Below are positions 19,658 through 28,732 of a stretch of 64,000 bases of DNA, one piece after another. Made by a program: the position numbers and the translations under genes. The notes under the pieces were generated by a model, which was given only the letters and a program-made list of their open reading frames with translations, was not told where the DNA came from and searched no databases. Origin of the DNA: an uncultured Flaviramulus sp. (GTDB taxonomy: Bacteria > Bacteroidota > Bacteroidia > Flavobacteriales > Flavobacteriaceae); assembly GCA_947501105.1 (NCBI GenBank), contig CANMUP010000003.1, forward strand, positions 310,001 through 374,000. Direction: 5' to 3'. Numbering within the stretch: position 1 is the first letter of the stretch; every line of letters starts with the position of its first letter.

Positions 19658-19736
19658 GGGCGTTACCCATAAAGGGTCGGGCTTTCCGCTATATCTTTTG
19701 CAAAAAGCAAAAGGATGCCGCTGCAATCCCTAACGC
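19658..19736. repeat. REP-like intergenic repeat element
   Basis: A 79-base GC-richer island between the two Fe-S genes. Its ends carry inverted GCGTTA (GGGCGTTACCC at 19658-19668 and TAACGC at 19731-19736). It contains GGGTCGGGCTTTCCGC and a hairpin CTTTTGC/GCAAAAG (19695-19701 and 19707-19713, five-base loop), followed by GGATGCCGCTGCAATCCC. I recall very similar intergenic elements recurring in flavobacterial genomes. A split, decayed copy is at 32876-33013. No transposase is encoded nearby. Confidence 0.75.
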
Positions 19737-19762
19737 AACTAAATAACAAACAACTCAACAAA

Positions 19763-20554
19763 ATGAGCGAATTACTTAAAGTACCAACCATGGCCGAATT
19801 TATGGCTCAAGGCAAGCAACCAGAAGTCTTATTTTGGGTTGGTTGTGCAGGTAGTTTTGATGATAGAGCAAAAAAAATAACGAAAGCTTTTGTAAAACTT
19901 TTAAACAAAGCCAATGTAGAATTTGCCGTATTAGGAACCGAAGAAAGCTGTACTGGCGATCCTGCAAAGCGTGCAGGAAATGAGTTTTTATTTCAAATGC
20001 AAGCAGTAACCAATATTGAAGTACTGAATGCTTACGAAGTAAAAAAAATAGTAACAGCTTGCCCGCATTGTTTTAACACCATCAAAAATGAATACCCAGA
20101 ATTAGGTGGTAATTATGAGGTTATGCATCACACACAGTTTTTAAAAACATTGTTGGAAGAAGGACGTTTAACCATTGAAGGCGGTAAATTTAAAGGCAAG
20201 CGTATCACATTTCACGACCCTTGTTATTTAGGACGTGCAAATAATGTATATGAAGCTCCGCGAGAACTAATTCAAAAACTAGAAGCTGAGTTAGTAGAAA
20301 TGAAAAATTGCCGTAGAAATGGTTTATGCTGTGGAGCAGGAGGAGCACAAATGTTTAAAGAGCCAGAACAAGGCGATAAGGATGTTAATGTAGAACGTAC
20401 TGAACAAGCCTTAGATGTAAAACCAGAAATTATAGCTGCAGGATGTCCATTTTGTAATACCATGATGACAGATGGTGTAAAAGCTAAAGAAAAAGAAAGT
20501 GATGTTGAAGTTATGGACATTGCAGAACTTATTGCTAATGCTCAAGACTTATAA
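19763..20554 (+). CDS. (Fe-S)-binding CCG-domain protein (HdrB/LldE-like)
   Basis: 263 residues starting at MSELLKVPTMAEF. An upstream in-frame extension runs through the REP-like element and is not used. Two CCG-type cysteine regions are visible: WVGCAGSFDD with TACPHC and then DPCYLGR, followed by RNGLCCGAGGAQMF and AAGCPFCNTMM, as in heterodisulfide reductase subunit B, where they bind a non-cubane Fe-S cluster. It is the probable catalytic partner of the membrane Fe-S protein upstream and is translationally coupled (ATGA-type one-base overlap) to the small membrane protein downstream. Confidence 0.9.
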   Translation: MSELLKVPTMAEFMAQGKQPEVLFWVGCAGSFDDRAKKITKAFVKLLNKANVEFAVLGTEESCTGDPAKRAGNEFLFQMQAVTNIEVLNAYEVKKIVTACPHCFNTIKNEYPELGGNYEVMHHTQFLKTLLEEGRLTIEGGKFKGKRITFHDPCYLGRANNVYEAPRELIQKLEAELVEMKNCRRNGLCCGAGGAQMFKEPEQGDKDVNVERTEQALDVKPEIIAAGCPFCNTMMTDGVKAKEKESDVEVMDIAELIANAQDL

Positions 20555-20745
20555 TGACGCCTAAAGATTTAAAGTCTCAAATAATTTATGGAATAATTAC
20601 AGGTTTTATATATGCTTCTTTTATAGCTATAGTTGATTATTACAGAGATAAAGAATTTAGTCTTCAAAAATTTATTATTGGCCTAATTGCCTTTGGGATA
20701 GCTATGTTTATAGCTGTTAAAATAAAAAACAATAAAGAGAAATAA
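20554..20745 (+). CDS. Small two-helix membrane protein
   Basis: 63 residues with two hydrophobic helices (about residues 10-27 and 41-56) and charged ends. It starts on the last base of the upstream stop codon, and its own stop overlaps the next start by one base, so it is translationally coupled on both sides and is very probably real. No family recognised. Being fixed in an Fe-S redox operon suggests an accessory subunit, which is inference. Confidence 0.7.
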   Translation: MTPKDLKSQIIYGIITGFIYASFIAIVDYYRDKEFSLQKFIIGLIAFGIAMFIAVKIKNNKEK

Positions 20746-21230
20746 TGCTAGTAGAATTTAATACATTACCAGAAGAATCTCGAGTTTGGATTTACCAAGC
20801 CAATCGTTCGTTTAACGAGACAGAGCTTGAAGAAATTCAATCTAAACTCGATACTTTTATTGAAAACTGGACAGCACACGGAAGTGATTTGCAATCAGGT
20901 TACACCATAAAATATAAACGTTTTATAATAATTGGTTTAAACCAAGATTTAAATAAAGCTACTGGTTGTTCTATTGATGCATCTGTTCATTTTATTCAGC
21001 AGTTAGAAAAAGAATACAATGTCGATTTAATGGACAAAATGAATGTGTCTTATAAGCAAGGTGAATACGTCGCTTATAAATCACTTACAGATTTTAGAAA
21101 AATGGCAAAAGATAAAGCGGTTTCTAAAAACACTATTGTATTTAATAACCTAGTTAGTAATATAGCAGAACTTAAAGAGAACTGGGAAGTGCCAGCTAGC
21201 GATAGTTGGCATAGTCGTTTTGTTAAGTAA
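20745..21230 (+). CDS. Conserved Bacteroidota protein often labelled ABC transporter ATPase
   Basis: 161 residues, soluble, beginning MLVEFNTLPEESRVWIYQAN and containing GCSIDASVHFIQQLE near residues 85-99. Homologues in Flavobacteriia carry the label ABC transporter ATPase, but there is no Walker A, signature or Walker B motif and the protein is far too small for that role. Function unknown. It is the last gene of the run starting at 17400, overlapping the small membrane protein by one base. Confidence 0.8.
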   Translation: MLVEFNTLPEESRVWIYQANRSFNETELEEIQSKLDTFIENWTAHGSDLQSGYTIKYKRFIIIGLNQDLNKATGCSIDASVHFIQQLEKEYNVDLMDKMNVSYKQGEYVAYKSLTDFRKMAKDKAVSKNTIVFNNLVSNIAELKENWEVPASDSWHSRFVK

Positions 21231-21250
21231 AACTTACTCAACTTTACTGT

Positions 21251-21340
21251 TAGGCTTAATATTGTTGGTGTTTTCTCAATATTTGAGGGGTATTAAAATA
21301 AAATCCTTAAAACTTTCTGAACGTCTTAATATTATGCCTA
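21251..21340 (+). other. Inverted repeats in the gap before serB
   Basis: TAGGCTTAATATT (21251-21263) is complementary to AATATTATGCCTA (21328-21340) at 12 of 13 positions. Within the enclosed 64 bases lies the palindrome CTCAA-TAT-TTGAG. The gap of about 200 bases before serB holds no convincing promoter box. It could be a folded leader or a termination structure for the upstream operon. Confidence 0.4.
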
Positions 21341-21434
21341 GAAAAGTTTTCATATTTAAAATAGAATAATGATTTTTACAACTTATACCTTTTTTAAAGT
21401 TTATTTGGTATTAAAAGTGTAAATATTTTACTTT

Positions 21435-22658
21435 ATGTCTAAGGAGATTTTCTTATTAAATATTTCAGGGCAAGATAAGCCTGGATTAACAGCTGCTTTA
21501 ACAGGTGTTTTAGCTCAGTATGATGCTAAAGTGTTAGATATTGGTCAAGCAAATATTCATGAGTCTCTATCTTTAGGTATGATGTTTGAAATTGAATCTG
21601 GAGCAGATTCAGCCCCTGTATTAAAAGACTTACTTTTTAAGTCTTATGAACTTGGTATTACAGCAAAATTCACTCCAATTTCACTTAATGAGTATGAACA
21701 TTGGGTAAATCTACAAGGTAAAGACAGATATATAGTTACTTTATTGGGAGAAAAGCTGACTGCCAAACAAATAACAGAAGTAACGAAAGTAATTTTAGAA
21801 AAGAATTTAAATATAGATTCTATAAAAAGACTTACTGGGCGTTTATCACTTGTTAAAAAAGAAGAATACCCAAGAGCTTCAATTCAGTTATCAATTAGAG
21901 GAAAGTTAGGTAGTAAAGCTGAATTCACTAAGAGATTCATGGAAATTTCAAGAGAATTAGATTTAGATATTGCGTTTCAAGAAGACAATATTTATAGACG
22001 TAACAGACGCTTAGTGTGTTTTGATATGGACTCGACACTAATACAAACTGAAGTTATTGATGAATTAGCTGAATTAGCTGGCGTTGGTGACGAGGTAAGA
22101 GCAATTACTGAATCGGCGATGCAAGGCGAAATAGACTTTAAAGAAAGTTTTATTAGTCGTATGAAACTCTTAAAAGGCTTAAAAGAAGAAGTTTTGAAAG
22201 ATGTCGCGGTTAATCTACCTATTACTAAAGGAGCAAGAAGGTTAATTGATACTTTAAAAAGCTACGGGTTTAAAACAGCCATTTTATCAGGTGGTTTCTC
22301 ATACTTCGGACACTACTTAAAGGAAGAACTTGGTATGGATTATGTGTATGCAAACCATTTAGAAATTGAAAATGGTGTTTTAACAGGGGGCTACATTGGT
22401 GATATTGTCGATGGAAACAAAAAAGCAGAGTACCTTAAAGAAATTGCTAAAAGTGAAGGTATAGATATTAGTCAAACCATTGCTGTTGGAGATGGAGCAA
22501 ATGATTTACCAATGCTTAATTTAGCAGGACTAGGGATTGCTTTTCATGCCAAACCAACCGTTAAGAATAATGCACAAAGCGCTATATCAAGCATTGGATT
22601 AGATGGTGTGTTGTATTTATTAGGTTACCACGACAGACATATAGATTTAATTGAGTAG
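21435..22658 (+). CDS. serB: Phosphoserine phosphatase SerB with two N-terminal ACT domains
   Basis: 407 residues. ACT-like domains at about residues 5-85 and 98-180 probably bind serine or another amino acid for feedback control. The HAD phosphatase domain follows, with DMDSTL (197-202; nucleophile Asp197, acid Asp199), SGGFSYFG and GDGANDLPML. It makes L-serine from phosphoserine in the cytoplasm. serA and serC are not in the window. It is preceded by a structured gap and followed after 150 bases by the GH3 fusion gene. Confidence 0.96.
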   Translation: MSKEIFLLNISGQDKPGLTAALTGVLAQYDAKVLDIGQANIHESLSLGMMFEIESGADSAPVLKDLLFKSYELGITAKFTPISLNEYEHWVNLQGKDRYIVTLLGEKLTAKQITEVTKVILEKNLNIDSIKRLTGRLSLVKKEEYPRASIQLSIRGKLGSKAEFTKRFMEISRELDLDIAFQEDNIYRRNRRLVCFDMDSTLIQTEVIDELAELAGVGDEVRAITESAMQGEIDFKESFISRMKLLKGLKEEVLKDVAVNLPITKGARRLIDTLKSYGFKTAILSGGFSYFGHYLKEELGMDYVYANHLEIENGVLTGGYIGDIVDGNKKAEYLKEIAKSEGIDISQTIAVGDGANDLPMLNLAGLGIAFHAKPTVKNNAQSAISSIGLDGVLYLLGYHDRHIDLIE

Positions 22659-22807
22659 TTTGCTGTTTAAGTATTTCGCTAACTGTTTATAATCTTATTA
22701 TAATTCTATCTTAAAGTCTTTTAATCTTCTTCCTAAAAGTATTATTTTGGCATAGTTATTTCTGGTATTAATATATTTTGCTATTAATAATTTAATTAAA
22801 ACCTTTT

Positions 22808-25726
22808 ATGCGCCACATCTTACTCTCAATATTTTCCTTTTTTATAATTCTTTTGACTTTTGGTCAAACTACTACAAACCCTTTGCTACATACTAATGTT
22901 GAAGCACAACAAAAGTGGGTGGATAGTGTATATAATTCGTTAACACTTAAAGAAAAAGTAGGGCAATTATATATGATTATGATTTTTACAAATCAAGAAA
23001 AAAAACTGATTGATGCCAATGTAAAACTAATTCAAGACCATAAATTAGGAGGTGTTATATATTCTTTAGGCGGCCCAGTTAGACAAGCTAAATTAAATAA
23101 TGAATTGCAAGCAACTTCAAAAGTACCACTTTTAGTTGCTATGGATGCCGAATGGGGTTTAGGAATGCGTTTAGATTCTACATATTCTTTTCCGTGGAAT
23201 ATGACACTTGGAGCTATAAAAGATAACGATCTTATAAAGCAAACAGGAAAGCAAATAGGTGAACATTGTAAGCGTTTAGGAGTTCATTTTAATTTTGCAC
23301 CAGTTACAGACATTAATACCAATCCTAAAAACCCAATAATTGGAAATAGGTCGTTTGGTGAAGATCGCGATAATGTTACTGCTAAAGCTTTGGCGTTTAT
23401 GGAAGGCATGCAAAGCGTTGGTGTTTTGGCAAATGCTAAACATTTTCCTGGACATGGAGATACGGATCAAGATTCGCACAAAACTTTACCAACTGTTAAC
23501 TTTAGTGAAAAACGAATAGATTCTATTGAACTTTATCCTTATAAAAAATTAATTAAAAAAGGGCTTTCAAGCGTCATGGTAGCGCACTTAAATGTGCCTA
23601 GTTTAGAACCACGCTCGGGTTATCCTTCTTCTTTATCAAAGCATATTGTTACAGATATTTTAAAAGAACGCTTAGGTTTTAAAGGAATAATATTTACGGA
23701 TGCTTTAAACATGAAAGGCGCTTCAAATTTTAATGAGTCTGGAGAAATTGACTTAGCTGCGTTTAAAGCAGGTAATGATGTTTTGCTTATTTCTGAAGAT
23801 GTACCTACAGGTATTTCAAAAATTGTAGAGGCTTATGAAAAAGGAAATATAACTGAAGAACGTTTAGCACATTCAGTAAAAAAGATGCTTCAAGCTAAAT
23901 ATAAAGCGGGATTAAATAATTATAAACCCATTGGATTACATAATCTATCGAAAGATTTAAATAGAATTGAAGATGACGTTTTGTATGAAGAACTTATTGA
24001 AAATGCCATAACAATTGTAAAAAATAAAAACGATTTGTTGCCTATCCGTCAATTAGAAACTAAAACTATGGCTTACGTTAAAATGGGTGATGATAGTGGT
24101 TCTACATTCTTTAATGAACTTAAGAAGTATACTAAAGTTCATGCTGTTGAAGATGAAAAGTTAGATGGTTTAATAAATAAGTTACAACCATATAACACTG
24201 TTATAATTGGTTTGCACCGCTCTAATGCTAGCCCATGGAAACCTTATAAATTTACTGATAAAGAGCTTGTTTGGTTATATGAAATTGCTAGAACACATAC
24301 TGTTATATTAGATATTTTTGTAAAGCCGTATGCACTTTCAGATTTAAAAACTATTGAGAACATCGAAAGCATTGTTATAAGTTATCAAAATAGTGAAATA
24401 GCGCAACAAAAATCTGCACAACTTATATTTGGGGCTTTTGCAGCAAAAGGTACTTTACCAGTATCAACAGGCGAATTTTTTAAAGAAGGTGATGGCATTT
24501 CTAATTTTTCAATAAAACGATTGGGTTATGCAGCTCCAGAGCGTGTTGGAATGAATTCTGAGAAACTAGAAAAAATAAGTTCTATAGCTCAAATGGCCGT
24601 AGATTCAATGATGACCCCTGGGATACAGCTTTTGGTGGCTAGACAAGGTAAAGTTATTTACAATAAAAATTTTGGAAAGCATACCTATAAAGGAAAAGAA
24701 AAAGTAGCTTTTGATGATGTTTATGATGTTGCTTCATTAACAAAAATATTGGCAACATTACCTTTGTTGATGGAATTAGAAGAACAGGGCATAGTATCTT
24801 TAAATAATAAACTTTCAGAGATTTTACCAGAGTATAAAAAATCTAATAAAAAGGATATTACAATCAAAAAAATGCTGTCTCATTATGCAAGATTACGTCC
24901 ATGGGAACCATTTTATTATAAAACATTAGACTCGGTAACAAAACGCCCAAGTTCAAAATATTATAGAAAAACCCGTAGCGACAAATTTAATATTGAAGTA
25001 AGTAAAAATTTATTTTTGCGTACTGATTATAAAGATTCTATTCCCAAAATTATAAAGGATTCTGAGTTGTTGGAACGTTTAAGATACCGCTATAGCGATT
25101 TTCCTTATTACATCTTGAAGAAATTTATTGAAAAGCATTACGACAAAGGGTTGGATGAAATAGTCCAAAATCATTTTTATCAATCTTTAGGAGCAAATTA
25201 TACATTGTATAACCCATATCATAAAATTAGCAATAAAAAGATAGTTCCAACCGAGGTTGATGATTATTATCGTTATCAAAAAGTACATGGTTATGTACAC
25301 GATATGGGTGCCGCAATGCAAAATGGAGTAGGTGGTCATGCAGGTGTTTTTAGCAATGCTAATGATGTTGCTAAAATTATGCAAATGTACTTGCAAAAGG
25401 GGATTTATGGCGGTAAACGTTATTTAAAACCAGCAACCATTGATAAATTTAATACTTGTTATTTTTGTGAAAACAATAATAGAAGAGGTGTTGGGTTTGA
25501 TAAGCCACAATTAGGAGAAGAAGGTCCAACTTGCGGTTGCATATCAATGACGAGTTTTGGACATTCAGGTTTTACAGGAACCTATGCTTGGGCAGATCCA
25601 GAAGAAGAGCTGGTATATGTTTTTTTAGCGAACAGAACATATCCTAGAGCAGGTAAAAATATATTGTTAAAAAAGAATATTAGAACAGATATTCAGCGTT
25701 TGATTTACGAAGCGATAGAAGATTAA
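22808..25726 (+). CDS. Glycoside hydrolase family 3 / serine hydrolase (beta-lactamase-like) fusion
   Basis: 972 residues with a signal peptide (to about residue 20). The GH3 catalytic domain (about 30-370) has the NagZ-type loop KHFPGHGDTDQDSH (211-224), supplying the His-Asp acid/base pair, and nucleophile Asp298 in IIFTDALN. This predicts a beta-N-acetylhexosaminidase. A GH3 C-terminal-like linker leads to a serine beta-lactamase/PBP-like domain (about 570-965) with Ser643-x-x-Lys646 and an HSG triad (919-921). Both halves suggest peptidoglycan fragment or muropeptide processing in the periplasm. It runs 6 bases ahead of bshA. Both active sites look intact. Confidence 0.93.
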   Translation: MRHILLSIFSFFIILLTFGQTTTNPLLHTNVEAQQKWVDSVYNSLTLKEKVGQLYMIMIFTNQEKKLIDANVKLIQDHKLGGVIYSLGGPVRQAKLNNELQATSKVPLLVAMDAEWGLGMRLDSTYSFPWNMTLGAIKDNDLIKQTGKQIGEHCKRLGVHFNFAPVTDINTNPKNPIIGNRSFGEDRDNVTAKALAFMEGMQSVGVLANAKHFPGHGDTDQDSHKTLPTVNFSEKRIDSIELYPYKKLIKKGLSSVMVAHLNVPSLEPRSGYPSSLSKHIVTDILKERLGFKGIIFTDALNMKGASNFNESGEIDLAAFKAGNDVLLISEDVPTGISKIVEAYEKGNITEERLAHSVKKMLQAKYKAGLNNYKPIGLHNLSKDLNRIEDDVLYEELIENAITIVKNKNDLLPIRQLETKTMAYVKMGDDSGSTFFNELKKYTKVHAVEDEKLDGLINKLQPYNTVIIGLHRSNASPWKPYKFTDKELVWLYEIARTHTVILDIFVKPYALSDLKTIENIESIVISYQNSEIAQQKSAQLIFGAFAAKGTLPVSTGEFFKEGDGISNFSIKRLGYAAPERVGMNSEKLEKISSIAQMAVDSMMTPGIQLLVARQGKVIYNKNFGKHTYKGKEKVAFDDVYDVASLTKILATLPLLMELEEQGIVSLNNKLSEILPEYKKSNKKDITIKKMLSHYARLRPWEPFYYKTLDSVTKRPSSKYYRKTRSDKFNIEVSKNLFLRTDYKDSIPKIIKDSELLERLRYRYSDFPYYILKKFIEKHYDKGLDEIVQNHFYQSLGANYTLYNPYHKISNKKIVPTEVDDYYRYQKVHGYVHDMGAAMQNGVGGHAGVFSNANDVAKIMQMYLQKGIYGGKRYLKPATIDKFNTCYFCENNNRRGVGFDKPQLGEEGPTCGCISMTSFGHSGFTGTYAWADPEEELVYVFLANRTYPRAGKNILLKKNIRTDIQRLIYEAIED

Positions 25727-25732
25727 AAATTT

Positions 25733-26869
25733 ATGAGAATAGGAATAGTTTGTTATCCAACATTTGGAGGTAGTGGAGTAGTTGCTACCGAACTTGGTTT
25801 AGAGTTATCTAAACGCGGGCATGAAATCCATTTTATAACCTATAATCAACCAGTTAGGTTGGAGTTATTAGGTAATAATGTGCATTACCACGAAGTAAAC
25901 GTGCCAGAATACCCTTTGTTTCATTATCAACCTTACGAGTTGGCTTTATCGAGTAAGTTGGTAGATATGGTAAAACTTCATAAAATTGAAATTTTACATG
26001 TTCACTATGCTATTCCTCATGCTTATGCAGCTTATATGGCTAAAAAAATGTTGATTGAAGAAAATATATATGTCCCTATAGTAACTACACTTCATGGTAC
26101 CGATATCACACTTGTCGGGAGTCACCCATTTTATAAGCCTGCAGTTACGTTTAGTATCAATAAATCTGATGCTGTTACTGCTGTTTCGAAGAGTTTGAAA
26201 GAAGATACATTGCGTTTGTTTGATATTAAAAATGAGATTAGTGTTGTACCTAATTTTATCGATTTAAGCAAATATGACCACGGATTTACCGATTGCCAGC
26301 GTGCAATGATGGCAAATGATGATGAAAAAATTATTACTCACATTAGTAATTTAAGAGAAGTAAAGCGCGTACAAGATGTAGTTAGTGTTTTTTATAATAT
26401 TCAGAAAGAAATGCCAGCAAAACTAATGCTAGTAGGAGAAGGGCCGGAGCGTGAAAAAATAGAGTGGCGCTGTCAAGAATTGAGCATTACTGATAAGGTG
26501 ATTTTCTTTGGAAAAAGTAATGAAATAGATAAAATACTGTGTTTTAGCGATTTGTTTTTACTACCATCACAAACCGAAAGTTTTGGTTTAGCTGCACTTG
26601 AAGCAATGGCGTCAGGAGTACCTGTTATTTCTAGTAATACAGGAGGTATTCCAGAGGTAAATACACATGGGGTTTCTGGGTTTTTAAGTAATGTAGGTGA
26701 TATTGAAGACATGACAAAAAACGCACTGCATATTTTAAGCGATAAAAACCGATTACAGACTTTTAAAAACAGTGCAAGAAAAGAATCCTTAAAATATGAC
26801 TTGCATAATATTGTACCACAATACGAAGCCATTTATGAAGATACTTTGGCTAAGTGTTTGGTGCTTTAA
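25733..26869 (+). CDS. bshA: N-acetyl-alpha-D-glucosaminyl L-malate synthase BshA
   Basis: 378 residues, GT4-family retaining glycosyltransferase joining GlcNAc from UDP-GlcNAc to L-malate, the first step of bacillithiol synthesis. The start CYPTFGGSGVVATELG is diagnostic of BshA; LHGTDITLVG and the nucleotide-binding ESFGLAALEAMASG follow. The gene implies that this organism uses bacillithiol as its low-molecular-weight thiol; bshB and bshC lie elsewhere. It is 6 bases after the GH3 fusion gene, so probably co-transcribed. Confidence 0.95.
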   Translation: MRIGIVCYPTFGGSGVVATELGLELSKRGHEIHFITYNQPVRLELLGNNVHYHEVNVPEYPLFHYQPYELALSSKLVDMVKLHKIEILHVHYAIPHAYAAYMAKKMLIEENIYVPIVTTLHGTDITLVGSHPFYKPAVTFSINKSDAVTAVSKSLKEDTLRLFDIKNEISVVPNFIDLSKYDHGFTDCQRAMMANDDEKIITHISNLREVKRVQDVVSVFYNIQKEMPAKLMLVGEGPEREKIEWRCQELSITDKVIFFGKSNEIDKILCFSDLFLLPSQTESFGLAALEAMASGVPVISSNTGGIPEVNTHGVSGFLSNVGDIEDMTKNALHILSDKNRLQTFKNSARKESLKYDLHNIVPQYEAIYEDTLAKCLVL

Positions 26870-26918
26870 AAAGACGTGATTAAGATACTTATATATAGTT
26901 TTTAGCGTGCTTTAGGGG

Positions 26919-27911
26919 TCACTCAATTTTGTTCCATTTTTTACCATCCCATCTCCAAAAATCGCTTAAAGCTTTCTGTTCTTCGTCTATATACTCTTTT
27001 CCTCCATATAAATATCCAAAATTCTTTTTGCTGTCAAATGTGAATCCAAAACTATGACGTGCAGACGGACCTTCACTATCAATGAGAACTACTTTCCCGT
27101 TTTCAATTGAGAAAGTTTTATTTTGAAATTTATAGCGATAATTTTTACCTCCAAATCCAATTATCTTCTCCAATTTGGAGTCATAAATCATTGAATGATG
27201 ATCTAGAGAAGAATTATCATAAGGCCCACTCAAGCTTTGCCATTTGTTATCCGTCCATTTCCAAATATCTGCATACTGCCCATTAATCCATAGCCCGCCA
27301 TATAGGACAATACTATTAGTTTTTTTATTATTTACCATTGAAAATGAAGCTCTTTTTGGAGGAGAATTACTTTTTAATTTTTCCCATTTGTTGTTCCATA
27401 TCCAAGTATCATTCATAACATTTTTCCCGTTCCAACCTCCAAAAGCAAGTAATGAATTTTGATTATTTATGTAAACCATTTGATGATGATCAGCTTTGAA
27501 TAAACTTTTATCTTCAATTTTCTTCCAGTTTTTTCCATTCCATTCCCATAAATCGGAATGAGTTAAACCACCATTACCTCTGCCACCATGCAAGATGATA
27601 GTCTTCCTTTCTTTGTGAAATGTAAAGGCACAAAAACCTCTTGGAGAAGGGCCTTTAATATCCGCTTTTTTCCAAGAGTTACCATTCCAAATCCAAGTGT
27701 CATTCAAATATGTGCCACCACGTTGACGAGTTCCTCCAAAAAGTAAAATTTGTTGTTGATTTGGGTGATAGATAAAAACATGACCCCATCTTGCTCCAGG
27801 ATCATTTTCTTTTTCGATGTTCTGGCTTTTGACATTAAAGCAAACTAATAAGAATAAAATCAATATGATATTGATTAATTGTTTCTTATTGATTATTGAG
27901 GTTAATATCAT
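26919..27911 (-). CDS. Secreted Kelch-repeat beta-propeller protein
   Basis: 330 residues with a signal peptide (to about residue 29, VKSQ). About six Kelch-like blades are visible as GG followed some 10-15 residues later by DTWIWNG-xx-W or a variant (DLWEWNGKNW, DIWKWTDNKW, DFWRWDGKKW). This predicts a six-bladed propeller, a protein- or ligand-binding scaffold outside the inner membrane. No catalytic motif is seen. It is convergent with bshA and downstream of a small OMP gene, but the terminator at 28045 separates the two. Ligand unknown. Confidence 0.85.
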   Translation of the reverse strand: MILTSIINKKQLINIILILFLLVCFNVKSQNIEKENDPGARWGHVFIYHPNQQQILLFGGTRQRGGTYLNDTWIWNGNSWKKADIKGPSPRGFCAFTFHKERKTIILHGGRGNGGLTHSDLWEWNGKNWKKIEDKSLFKADHHQMVYINNQNSLLAFGGWNGKNVMNDTWIWNNKWEKLKSNSPPKRASFSMVNNKKTNSIVLYGGLWINGQYADIWKWTDNKWQSLSGPYDNSSLDHHSMIYDSKLEKIIGFGGKNYRYKFQNKTFSIENGKVVLIDSEGPSARHSFGFTFDSKKNFGYLYGGKEYIDEEQKALSDFWRWDGKKWNKIE

Positions 27912-28044
27912 TATTTTGTATTTATATTTAATATCAACTTATATTAAATCACTTTAATGCTGAAACAATTACAACTCTTGTGCTTTCAAACGAATTTCGT
28001 TATTTTTTTTCATAAATTCAAATGACAAATGTTATGTTTATCAC

Positions 28045-28073
28045 AAAAAAAAGCGCCCCGTTGGGCGCTTTTT
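28045..28073 (-). terminator. Terminator of the small OMP gene
   Basis: GCGCCC (28053-28058) and GGGCGC (28063-28068) with a CGTT loop, flanked by A-tracts on the left and T-tracts on the right. It works as a GC-rich stem plus T-run in either direction. It lies just beyond the stop of the minus-strand OMP gene at 28094. Confidence 0.9.
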
Positions 28074-28093
28074 AAATTGTATAAATTGCTTTT

Positions 28094-28585
28094 TTAGAAT
28101 TGGTAACGAATACCTAAAGCAATATCAAAATCTAAATCATTGTTATCATATAAATCATCACCAAAACCAATTTCTGGTCTAAAATCAAGTGATAATAATA
28201 AAGGAATATCAAAATTATATTCAATACCTATATCGCCAGCAGCAAAAACAAAGGTATCAGTAATATCCTTTCCTCCAGGTACATTAACGCTAAACGATCC
28301 TATACCGCCACCAACACCGGCATACCAATTAAAATTCCCATCTAATGGCATAACCCATTGATATAAACCAGCTAGCTTAAAGCCATCGTAGTTTTTGCCA
28401 TCACGCCACCCTAAATCTAATTCTAAACGGTTGCTATCGCCTAAAGCACGTTGATACGATATTTCAGCTCCAAAACCATCACTATCGCCTAAACGTAACC
28501 CAATAGCGTTTTCTGAGATCTCTTGAGCACTTGCTGCAAATGTAAATCCTAATACGGCAACTGATAATAAAAATAATTTCTTCAT
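28094..28585 (-). CDS. Small outer-membrane beta-barrel protein
   Basis: 163 residues from the ATG of MKKLFLLSVAVLGFTFAASA; 11 upstream in-frame codons are not needed and would spoil the signal peptide. The mature part alternates glycine/aromatic strands (AIGLRLGDSDGFGAEISYQ, LGWRDGKNYDGF) and ends in an aromatic residue (GIRYQF), as OMPs recognised by the BAM machinery do. It probably forms a porin-like or OmpA-like eight-strand barrel. Function unknown. It is transcribed alone, divergent from the FAD/Fe-S gene, with a strong terminator. Confidence 0.88.
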   Translation of the reverse strand: MKKLFLLSVAVLGFTFAASAQEISENAIGLRLGDSDGFGAEISYQRALGDSNRLELDLGWRDGKNYDGFKLAGLYQWVMPLDGNFNWYAGVGGGIGSFSVNVPGGKDITDTFVFAAGDIGIEYNFDIPLLLSLDFRPEIGFGDDLYDNNDLDFDIALGIRYQF

Positions 28586-28732
28586 AAGTTTTAAGTTTTT
28601 GTTTAATTTTTTAGACACTATGTATATAAATACGTCACTTTTTGTAATTCAGATTAGTTTTTACAAAAATAACGCCAAAATTGTATTTATATTTAACTTC
28701 TTTTTAGTTTTAAAAAAAATATTTAAGAATAA

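Noticed and set aside
27989-28001. AACGAA-T-TTCGTT palindrome between the Kelch and OMP genes
   Set aside because: Short, not positioned clearly relative to either gene; kept as a note only.
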